NCBI RefSeq assembly: GCF_000835495.1 | Contig: NW_015622548.1 | Span: 248,001 to 312,000, forward strand | Direction of reading: 5' to 3' | DNA from: Cladophialophora immunda | Taxonomy: Eukaryota; Ascomycota; Eurotiomycetes; Chaetothyriales; Herpotrichiellaceae | DNA length: 64,000 bases | The notes under the pieces: model-generated | What the model saw: only the letters and a program-made list of their open reading frames with translations | What the model was told of the DNA's origin: nothing | The model's database searches: none | In this document: positions 55,649 through 64,000 of the stretch, one piece after another | Layout of the letters: each line of letters begins with the position of its first letter | How positions within the stretch are numbered: the stretch's first letter is position 1 | Program-made: the position numbers and the translations under genes

Positions 55649-56887
55649 ATGTCAGGCACCAAGCGGATTGAGAAGTGGGAAATCGACCGTTACTGGGAGA
55701 TTTTCTCCTCGCTGGTCCAGCAGCCTGCCACACCTTCATCGCGCCTCACAAATCAAGCCGCAGCCAACGTCCTCCGGAATTCGCAGCTGCGGGATGACCA
55801 GCTCGAGCGTGTGTGGGATCTGGCGGATGTCGATGGAGATGGCGAGTTAGACTTTGAGGAGTTTTGCGTCGCCATGCGACTCATCTTCGATCTTGTCAAC
55901 GGCGAATATCAGGACGTGCCCCCCAGCTTGCCCGACTGGCTCGTCCCAGAGTCCAAGGCCCACCTGGTCCAGGCCAACCGTGCCTTGACTGGCCACCAAC
56001 AGGCGCTGTTTGAGAGGATCGAAGATGACGAAGAAGACGCTGGATTGAAAGATGGCTTTGATTGGTATATGAACCCTGGCGACAAGCGGAAGTACGAGGA
56101 GATCTATTCTGCAAATAAGGACCGCAGGGGAGAGATCAGCTTCGAGAGCCTGCACACACTCTACTCCAGCCTTGATGTGCCGGATACGGATGTGCGGAGC
56201 GCGTGGAACCTCGTCAACACGAGTGGTCGAGACACCATCTCCAAGGACGCCTGTCTCGCTTTCTTGCACATTCTCAACTACCGTCACGAAGGCTTCCGGA
56301 TACCGCGTACTGTGCCGCCGAGCTTGAGGGCAAGTTTTGAAGGCAATAAGATCGACTATCAGATCGACAACGTCAGAAACAGACCGAACAAGTACGATGA
56401 AGAGACATCTACAGGGCGAAAGGCCAAATTCGGAGACGCTTATCTGAGCCGCATTGGCGGGAAGGGCGGCTCTTCTTACCAGCCCAAGGGCACCGACTTC
56501 TCCGACGTGGTAGAGGACGAGGACCTGGAGAAGGTCAGACTTCTACGCGAGCTGCGCGAACTAGAATCCCAGCACGATGCCGCGATCGCGGCCTCGGACC
56601 GAAGACGAAAGCAAAGACTGGAGAATGGAGGTCCTAGACAACCCGGGAAAACGAACTGGACGTTAGTCAAGCGCGAGGCGCAGCAAATGCTCGAGTACAA
56701 GCAACGACAATATGTCGAGCTAAACTCGGAAAACGGGAATAAATCAGGCGGTGATTTGAAGAGACTGAGGGATGATCTTGCCTTGGTATCGGAGCAAATA
56801 GACGGACTCGAGTCGCATTTGAGGAAACGAGAGGCAGAACTGGAAAACCTTCGCCGGGAAATTGAGAACGAGAAGGCGAGCAGATAA
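55649..56887 (+). CDS. END3: Actin cytoskeleton-regulatory complex protein End3, 412 aa
   Basis: The start is ATG 55649 ([19 protein letters not shown]); the frame opens earlier only with a non-ATG codon. The N-terminal EH domain (about 10-105) contains an EF-hand loop [12 protein letters not shown] at 60-71 and [12 protein letters not shown] second EH-like region lies at about 140-230 ([20 protein letters not shown]). The C-terminal about 110 residues are coiled coil ([15 protein letters not shown].., [12 protein letters not shown]). Fungal End3 is about 350-410 aa. It works with Pan1 and Sla1 at endocytic actin patches. A long 3' part follows before the convergent MIC10 gene. Confidence 0.96.
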   Translation: MSGTKRIEKWEIDRYWEIFSSLVQQPATPSSRLTNQAAANVLRNSQLRDDQLERVWDLADVDGDGELDFEEFCVAMRLIFDLVNGEYQDVPPSLPDWLVPESKAHLVQANRALTGHQQALFERIEDDEEDAGLKDGFDWYMNPGDKRKYEEIYSANKDRRGEISFESLHTLYSSLDVPDTDVRSAWNLVNTSGRDTISKDACLAFLHILNYRHEGFRIPRTVPPSLRASFEGNKIDYQIDNVRNRPNKYDEETSTGRKAKFGDAYLSRIGGKGGSSYQPKGTDFSDVVEDEDLEKVRLLRELRELESQHDAAIAASDRRRKQRLENGGPRQPGKTNWTLVKREAQQMLEYKQRQYVELNSENGNKSGGDLKRLRDDLALVSEQIDGLESHLRKREAELENLRREIENEKASR

Positions 56888-57055
56888 CCAGCAGGTTTAT
56901 GCGAGCTGGAGAAAAGCAGAAATGGACGGATACAGTAATTCAGACCGCTCAAAGGCACCATTTGGTCCTCTTAAGAAGGTGCTCTGTACATGTTGTACAC
57001 ATTTGTACTCTCCATTGCGATTGCGGGCAAAACACAAGACGCCTCCACGATCTGA

Positions 57056-57559
57056 CTACCTCTCAGTCCGTACTTTTCGAAGACCGTCCGTGTTGAATGT
57101 GTCGCCTCTCTTAAAATTTGCTAAATTGCTGTCAGTATCACAGCTTCAATTATCTCGCAGGCATTGGAGAATCGGCCCACCATCAGCTTCTTCCCAAGCT
57201 CTTCCGGCGCCGAAGCCGGTTCCAAACCACACTGGCCACGCTCTTCGCTTGAACAGTAGTACTGAGAATATGACACCGAAGGAGAATCCGAGGGCGGATC
57301 TGATCACCAAGGATGAAACTGCACGATCCCACTGCATACAATGTCAGCAAATTGGCCTTTGCTCGTCTCAATGCTGAGCGGAACTCGGAAAGACCCAAGG
57401 CCCTATCAGAAAGGCCCTCGCATGAGCAGTCCAAGTCGTGGACCTCGGCGCCACCGACACCTCCTGTTGTGCACATACCTTCTCATTCAACAGAGCTTCG
57501 CTCACTGGTTTCGACTTGGCCACGGGTAAGGGAGGGCTCGAAGCGTTGTCGTCCGGCAT
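57056..57559 (-). CDS. MIC10: MICOS complex subunit Mic10, 98 aa, three exons
   Basis: Exons: 57559-57479 (27 codons), 57331-57181, 57120-57056; introns are GTATGT..GCAG and GTGGGC..TTTAG. The sequence starts MPDDNASSPPLPVAKSKPVS, then SEALLNEKWDRAVSSLVIRS. The first membrane helix carries SALGFSFGVIF and the second WPVWFGTGFGAGRAWEE, the glycine-rich oligomerisation motifs of Mic10. The basic end KRGDTFNTDGLRKVRTER comes from the small third exon; without it the frame would end in an unrelated peptide. Mic10 bends inner-membrane crista junctions. The length matches fungal Mic10 (about 90-100 aa). Confidence 0.93.
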
Positions 57560-58394
57560 CTTGGAGACTTGAGCGGTTCCATTAGTCAGGGAATCTAGAA
57601 AGGGGCGCGGAGTGCATACCTTTGGGGTGACCCAAGTGTGCTGTACTGCCTCGTGAACGTGGAGATAGACAAAGGGTTGCAAGTTTGTTGTTGAACTGGG
57701 GAGCTTTGGCAAACTGCGCAGTTCCGAGCGGAAACAGCAACCACTCACAGAAAAAAGGTACCAGCCAATAGGAGCCGGTCTTGGCAGCCCAATCTACGAG
57801 AATGCTATCTTCGCTCTCCGCCCTCCTGGACATCATTTTCTATGTACGAACTACTTTGGTAGTCGGTCTCAACGCTGCTGTTTCCTTCTGCCATTCGCCA
57901 GTCCTTTGGTGTCTTAACGGTGTATACCGGTTCAGCCTTTAGGAGGCATAAGATGTGTTCAATAGCTTCCAATAGCAGCTGTCTACCGCTTTTGCTTCCC
58001 TCGAGTGAATAACACCTAGCCAGTCCTCCTTCAATCCGAGGTGCGTGGCTTTGAAAGGCCAAAATCTCGTCCGGGAGCGAATAGGCAAGCAAAGAAAGGA
58101 CTATGCATTTGATATGTTCTAGAGAGAACACCAGACTTGTTGAACACAGCGTTGTTCATGTCCTATCCTGGATTATGCGTAAAGCAGCAAAATATTAGTC
58201 CTAAATAGGAAACTCCCTAGAAGCCCGCCATGAATCTTGGCGAAATTTTCCGGGCTCAACATGAGCATGAGCTCGAGACGCAGAGTCGTGCTCACATATC
58301 GCGCAAAAAACCCGGCGGACAAATCATGCAATGGTATCTGGCGAAAAAATCACTGTGCTACTATGTGTGCTAAACAGAATCCCTTACATTCAAG
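57560..58394. other. Divergent region MIC10 / URB2
   Basis: 835 bp between opposite starts. It contains a weak minus-strand coding candidate (57805-58121) and the promoters of both genes. No core element stands out. Confidence 0.45.
57805..58121 (-). CDS. Possible exon or gene fragment, unknown product
   Basis: A minus-strand frame with a CTCTCTAG acceptor at its upper end reads HIKCIVLSLLAYSLPDEILA.. through LLLEAIEHILCLLKAEP to a stop at 57805. The composition is helical and protein-like, with about 100 residues. No ATG is in frame and no convincing upstream exon or donor is visible in the 270 bp before URB2. It may be a decayed gene or a C-terminal exon whose start I cannot find. Confidence 0.3.
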
Positions 58395-61300
58395 ATGGCG
58401 AGGGAATCGTTCGAGGCCAGAATGGCCGGTTTGGAAAAAGCCAAAGGACCGCCCGAAAAGATTTTAGACGAGGCTGCGAGCATCCTGGAACTCAACCTCG
58501 AGACGACTATTGCACGCTGTGCCACGGACCCGCTATACAAAACATCTCCCCACTCGCATGGGTTCAAAGAGCAATGGGTCTTGCGTTGGCTCTTAAAGAA
58601 GTTGGGTGTCGAGGACAAATTGAAAGAGGGAGAAAAGAAAGCTGTCGCCTCTCAAAGAAGGTACGACACATCCTGTTTGCTCTATCAAATGGTAAATTTC
58701 TAACCGGTGGCTTAGCTTCGTCATGTCCTCCAAGTTCTGGTCTCTCCTTCTCAACCTAACTTGTTCAATACCCGCCGATGTGTGCTCGGAGATTCTCCTC
58801 GAGCGAGACTTCCAACCCTTGCTGGTTGCCTTTACTCGAGAGCTCCTCCAAGCGGGACTCCTCGGGCTCAGTGCGATTGCAACGAAGGATGACGATACCC
58901 AAGACCGCAGCCGTCCGACGAAAAGGAGACGATTGTCTCCCTTGTTGGCCAGCCAAACTGCAGTACTCTCCCAAGAGGACCTGCTATGGTTAGCTTTGCA
59001 AACAGGAACCCGTTGCGCTAGCTTGTCCACCACGTCGACCTCTTCACGGAGCGCAGGAAGCCATACTCCTCTAATAAAGGCCGCCACATGGAATGATCAT
59101 GCTGCCATACTGGGCAGCTTGCTTGAGGTCGTGGCGTTCATCATGAACCACAGTACTGTCATACCAGATTCGGATCTCATGTCCGCGATACTGGAGACTC
59201 TACTGTCCTCTTGGGACGTGATCACCCCCACGAGCCGGAAAAAGGGCGATGGACAGGACCCGGCTTTCTCCTCGCACTGCCTGATCCCCTGTTTGCGTCT
59301 GCTCGACATCCTAGCCAGACCAAATTTCGGCCGTGAATCCTTTGTACGATCAAGAGTTGCTCTCGAGCGCCTGTTAGCGCTGCATGTTATCTTCCCCCAA
59401 CGAATCATATTCAACGAACAATTCACCAAGAAGTGGAGGGCCACGACAGACGTATTGCTTTTCGAACATATGGAAACCTTGCTGAAGGCGTACAGCAACC
59501 TCCTTGTTCCCACTGAGAGCGAACATTCTCAACAGCCCGAGCCCACTGCGGCGCCGGGTATTGAGGGACTTTCGTGGATTGTCCTTGATGTAGCTGCACG
59601 CTCAATGCCCATCGCAGACTTCCGCAGACGACAGCTGGAACAACCATACATCGACTCCCTATTCATTTGGCTTGTTCACATCAGCTGGCCTGGAATTCCC
59701 CACATTACGTCGACTGGCGTTTTGCAACCACCGCTTTCCGCCGGCTCAATGCGCGGGCTTCAAGATAAGTGGGCACCATCGTTGGAGCGTCTAATCGAAG
59801 TTGCCCATACGAGGAAATTGCAACTCGGCCTGCAAATCATCACCTACGTCCTACAGACCGTGTTAGCGAAACACACTGAATCGGCTCCCTGGAGCCTCTT
59901 GGTCAAGATTATTCAATTGGATGTGAACATCTTAGTACCACATTCCGGCTTGTCCACATCCACAGAGTTCTTGGGGCAAGTCTTGGATCGAATCGAGGCA
60001 AGCAATGTCTCTCAGACTGCATATGTTCTAGTGCGGGATCAAATTGTTCGCCCCTTGCTCCGTAGCTTTGGCCGCTCCAGAGACTTGGACGGTTTTGTCG
60101 CTAGCTGGCAGCGAATGCTCGCGGAGGCAATCAGGGTCCGTTACACCTCGAGTCATGATCAGGAAGACATCCCCGCCGTGTTGGTTTGGGAAGATGAAGA
60201 TGTCTTTGACGAATTCAAGCCGCTCATCACTGTCTATGCACCGCCAAACATGGGTCAACGGATGCTCGAAAGCCTGATTGAGCCCATCATCACAATCGGC
60301 GACAAAGTCGGCTCCACGGCCGAAATCTTTGCAAGACTAGCCATCTTCTGCGCAATTTTGGAGAGCCCGGCCTCTGAGAGTGGAAGCGTGAGGTTCGATC
60401 ACCAAAAGCTCGTTGTTCTATTGCTCGGGGCAATGAATGCTTTGTCTCGAAATTCCGACTATCAAGGTCAACGATGGAGGTTGAGGAGGTTGATTGGGCT
60501 CCTCCTCCAGCTAATAGATGGCAAGGCTCTACCAGCTGAGTTTGATTCTTTGCTGAACTCTCCTCATCACTTTGTTTCCCTCAAAGATTTTCGGAAGCTT
60601 GATGAGGTTGATATTGCCAAGAAAGCTTCTAAGTATCTTGAATATTTCGAATGCTTTTCTCTCCTTGTCCAACTGGCTGCACAATCGAGGGAATATCAGC
60701 CAAGACTGGAAGCAGAGGCGAGTCACTTGGCAGATCTGCTGCAGAGCCTCAATCAGAACCAAGTGATTCTGTGGGATGGGCGTAGCTCCGAGTGCAACGG
60801 CGTGCATGAACTGGTGGCTGCATGTGTCGGCAAATTATTGCAAAGATCCCAGATGTTCTGGGTGTACCCCGAAAGCTTCAAGGTCTTCATTCAGGCCTGC
60901 CTGGAGATCGTCTTTCAGCCTTTGCCACGGGATTATGAAGTCGATTCTCCACCGGACTTGCATGATCTCTTGCTTGCCGTGTTGGAAGTTGAGGACATTG
61001 CTCGGACTTCCGTTCTACGACAGCTGATTTTCGAACACATCGAGAAGAATCTGTGGTCGACTGACAAAAGCAGAAAGATTTGCATGAGACTTCTGCATTG
61101 TCTGTCGATTCAAACCATGAGCAAGCCAGTAATAAGACGCTTTGTGGCTTCGACGCTCGCTCGCTTTTTCAAAGAGCGCACGGATGAAAAAATTGAAGCT
61201 ATTTCAGACGACTTGCATCTCTTGGCTTGGTTGGATTCGACATTTCCCGGGGCATTCGTTGACTACAGAGACTGGCACAAGTGGGTTGACTTCGCTGCAG

Positions 61301-62958
61301 CTGTCCTCCAGTGGAACTATGGAGAAGCATCGCAAGCGAACACTACTAACAACCAGACATACGTGTCCTCCTATCTGATGGCTTTACGTATTTTGGACCG
61401 GGTCTTCCTGTCCCTCTGCGCACGAACTCTAACCGTTTCAAAGGCCATAACGACGGAGATTCTGGCCTACATGGTAGCAACAGTCCAGAAGCTGGAGGCA
61501 CGCGGTCAGGAGTTTACCCCAGTATCCTGCTTGCGAATCTTTCTTGATTTCGCCTACAGATTGGGCAGCGGTTTAGACAACGACGACCACCTCAAGAATG
61601 TTGAGTTCATGCAAACGATTCTTATCCGGCGTGTGAAAGAAGAATCTAAAGCTCTTCCTGATGCCTCACATCCTGCGAATCTTCTCAGGCTGCAGTTACT
61701 CCTTGACACGCTCCACTGCCTTGATAATGGCGGCCTAACGGACAAGTTGCGGCATATTGCGCTGGCTATTCAGGAAAAACTCGCGCATGCAGAAGCATCC
61801 TCTACAGGGGGATGCGTTGTGACGCAAAACCGGCGAATGGAGCTCTCCCTTCGACGACAGTGCAGCAAATCTACATTCACGCCAGAGAAACAACCTGTCC
61901 AAGAGCTGGCCTTGTTAACAACGTCACTGGACACCTACACCAACGAGAGCGCCGCTGTTCTTGCTGCTGAGGCAGAGACATTCGTTTCCCAACTCGAACC
62001 GGCCAGCTGGCCTGCAACGCTAGAGTCTCTTCGCAAGAAGAGCGATCAAGTGGAATATCAGCCAGCATGTGCCGTTTTCGTGGCTTGCATCTTAGGACGT
62101 ATCAAGATGGAACACATGTTGCGATATCCGGCCTTGGTCCAAGCCCTAGCGGAGGTTGTGTGTATGGCCACAACACCAGCGCGGCTGAGCACTAGCGGGC
62201 TATGTCTTGCTTTGGAAAACTCCAAAGCCGTGCTCGAGGCTCATCCACTAGTGGTAAATCAATCCGTCCTGGATCGGTTGCTTTCATCATTATACGTCGT
62301 CGCCTCTAGATCCGACGGTACACGGTCACTGCAGACCAGAGATTTACAGACTGAATCCCGACCAGCCGATGTCTATCAACGGATATGTGGAGTCATCGGA
62401 GCTATACTCGGAAGACACCGGAAACGCCTCACTGATCGGTATCATTTACTGCTTCCGATTTTGCAAAGTCTATTGCGATGTCTGTTTTGGCCCGGTCACA
62501 AAGCGATGGAAAGCCAACGCGGTACCACTGCGAATGCAATCAAGTCTTTCGGCAAGTCGCTGCCCACGTGGCTGCATGAATCTCCAGGACCCCTGTCGTT
62601 GTCCTCGGCAGAACAATTGGCTCGTCTACTATCGTCCATCTCTAATCCTACGGTGTCAGCTGCACGATCGTCAAATAAGGGTAGCCGCAACGAGCTGAAC
62701 GACGCAGTAAATCGAGCTCGGAAACTGGCAGGCCAGCACATGCAGTATCTTGTTATGGAGTATTGTCGATGTGTTCTTGATGGGCAAATTACGCCATCGA
62801 TGAAGGATCACTTGATGCACGGTATGTACAGTGTCATGGACGCCCTCGACAGAGACGTCATGAGAGCAATGAATGCAGGTATGGATCCGAGCAGCAGGAC
62901 TATATTTAGAGGGCTTTATGAAAGCTGGGTACGATTTGGCAAGTGGGACAAGAGTTAG
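58395..62958 (+). CDS. URB2: Nucleolar pre-ribosome assembly protein Urb2/Npa2, 1502 aa
   Basis: Exon 1 is 58395-58660 (88 codons plus two bases) and exon 2 is 58716-62958; the 55-bp intron (GTACGA..CTTAG) joins AGA-AG to C-TTC. The protein begins MARESFEARMAGLEKAKGPP and has the early SPHSHGFKEQWVLRWLLKKL block. It is a long helical, domain-poor protein throughout. The C-terminal about 200 residues carry the Urb2/Npa2 signature (YQRICGVIGAILGRHRKRL, DRYHLLLPILQSLLRCLFWP, then RKLAGQHMQYLVMEYCRCVL). In yeast Urb2 acts in early 60S assembly with Urb1 and Npa1. The fungal size of about 1400-1500 aa fits. It is divergent from MIC10. Confidence 0.92.
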
Positions 62959-64000
62959 AATGGTGCGCTGTTCACGATGAGCTCTCCGCAGAACACGCTT
63001 GATGAATAAAGCCACGTCAGAAGCACCAATTCGACCACGCGAGCTGAAAACGCATCCTCTCAATGGGCACCCCTTCCCGCGCTGATGCCGGACGATGCGC
63101 GATAGAAAAATGCCATTCGATCCCGTGTTAGGTGTGGTTTGATCTTGTCCTCTCACATAGGTGTCGATTCGATGGGTCTGGCCGAACTAGACAGATCTCT
63201 ATTTATTTATGTGGCGAGTGTACATCAGACCTCTTCTTTCTTTCCACACGGAAGAGATTACGTTGCGATTCCTTGCACGTTCCCAACCCCCAGCCCGATC
63301 GCTTGCCCACACACCTCTACCTAGTCATTGATGTTGGACAAACCGACGATGCAACACCGGGCGCAAAATGTGGGATGAGGCTGTGTAATTGGTTACACAG
63401 CGCGGGTTCTTCCCGCATGACCAGTTACAGAAGCAGATGAAGGTGGCCTCTCACTCGCTTTTACCAAACTCTCCCCAGAAATTATTGCCTTTGAACCTAT
63501 ATCCGTTTGTTCTTGTTGTTTCGGGACCACAAGACTACAAGTCTGTTGCTGACCATGTCACAAGGCGCAGCTGGACACATATTCCGGGCCCGAGTCTGCG
63601 CACGGCCGCCGGGCGCACAATACGAGCCGGGCGCAGAGAACACAGCCCGCTCTGCGCGCTGCAGGGCAAAACATATGCCAACGCTGGTGCATTTACATCA
63701 CACCGCTCTGGCCACCATTGGCCGAGACTGCTTTCATGCGTGTTGCACTGATGGAAGGTTTGATCGAGACCTGGCTGCCAGCACACCATTCTGCACCTTG
63801 CTGCTCGTCTTGTTCGTCTAATCTGATAAGAGCTTGCAGTCTTTCATCATTCTCTGCTGCAACCTAGCAATGATTTGCCGAGGACCTTCCTTCCTGGAGC
63901 CGGGTTTCCCTGCCGAGATGCACAGCCTTGCGTGGCGCCCGGTTACGCTTTGTCATGCGCAGGATGAACACCGCTGCAAGTCCTGCTCGCTCAGCAGCCC
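62959..64000. other. Right-edge region, no supported gene
   Basis: It contains the URB2 3' untranslated region and a pair of adjacent hairpins at 63381-63416. Overlapping frames up to 120 codons occur on the plus strand, without protein-like features. Nothing else is recognised up to the window end. Confidence 0.5.
63381..63416. repeat. Two adjacent short hairpins
   Basis: CTGTGTAA-TTGG-TTACACAG (63381-63400, perfect 8-bp stem) is followed at once by GCGGG-TTCTT-CCCGC (63402-63416, perfect 5-bp stem). The pair lies about 420 bp after the URB2 stop. It could be part of a structured 3' region or a small RNA; the sequence alone does not decide. Confidence 0.7.

Noticed and set aside
62671..63156. 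161-codon minus frame at the URB2 end
   Set aside because: Mostly antisense to the URB2 coding sequence and its 3' region.
1..64000. tRNA, rRNA, CRISPR arrays, transposons
   Set aside because: Scanning by eye for B-box words (GGTTCRANNCC) on both strands, regularly spaced repeats, and transposase or reverse-transcriptase motifs gave no credible hit. A tRNAscan or RepeatMasker run would be decisive.

Overview
This is nuclear DNA of a filamentous ascomycete (Pezizomycotina). The genes carry short introns of about 50-80 bp with GT..AG ends and CTAAC/CTGAC-like branch points. They are well separated, intergenic DNA is rich in pyrimidine/purine tracts, and the gene set is typical of moulds (HET-domain protein, SsnF-type corepressor, SKN1/KRE6 glucan gene). 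A recurrent TACGGAGTA motif and the style of the proteins lean towards Eurotiomycetes, but that placement is an inference.

Layout, left to right. 1-2.2 kb: no supported gene, with a (CTAC)n microsatellite. 2.2-6.2 kb: C2H2 zinc-finger protein (-) with an unusually long first intron. 6.2-9.3 kb: gene-poor. 9.3-11.4 kb: mitochondrial Hsp70 (-), divergent from 12.0-14.9 kb, a WD/DUF2415-type protein (+). 15.5-16.4 kb: mitochondrial ribosomal protein bL21m (-). 16.9-21.9 kb: an accessory-looking block on the minus strand, with a HET-domain protein, a short-chain dehydrogenase and an NmrA-like oxidoreductase; the last two are strikingly GC-rich. 22.9-26.8 kb: RRP12 (-). 27.2-27.6 kb: small unknown protein (-). 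28.4-30.4 kb: KRE6/SKN1 (-). 33.3-33.8 kb: small conserved-looking protein (-). 35.5-37.0 kb: RPL3 (-) with six exons and a split start codon. 37.4-40.2 kb: SSN6/CYC8 corepressor (-), eight exons. 40.2-46.7 kb: a large gene desert upstream of SSN6. 46.7-47.7 kb: membrane protein (+). 49.3-50.4 kb: proteasome alpha-2 (-). 51.4-51.9 kb: PEX4-like E2 enzyme (-), divergent from 52.3-53.6 kb, endonuclease III (+). 53.8-54.4 kb: small single-pass membrane protein with a PPxY-type tail (-). 55.6-56.9 kb: END3 (+). 57.1-57.6 kb: MIC10 (-). 58.4-63.0 kb: URB2 (+). 63-64 kb: nothing supported.

Most of the window is housekeeping. Ribosome production is well represented (RPL3, bL21m, RRP12, URB2), as are mitochondrial upkeep (mtHsp70, MIC10, bL21m), protein turnover and peroxisomes (alpha-2, PEX4), and cell wall/endocytosis (KRE6, END3). 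I found no transposon, CRISPR array, tRNA, rRNA or obvious biosynthetic cluster. The most unusual items are gene-structure details: a start codon split by an intron in RPL3, stop-free introns of length divisible by three in two genes, tiny conserved terminal exons, an exon/frame conflict in the PPxY membrane gene, and a (TTTGGG)7 telomere-like tract.

All exon boundaries were read by eye from splice consensus, frame and protein continuity. They were not confirmed with transcripts.
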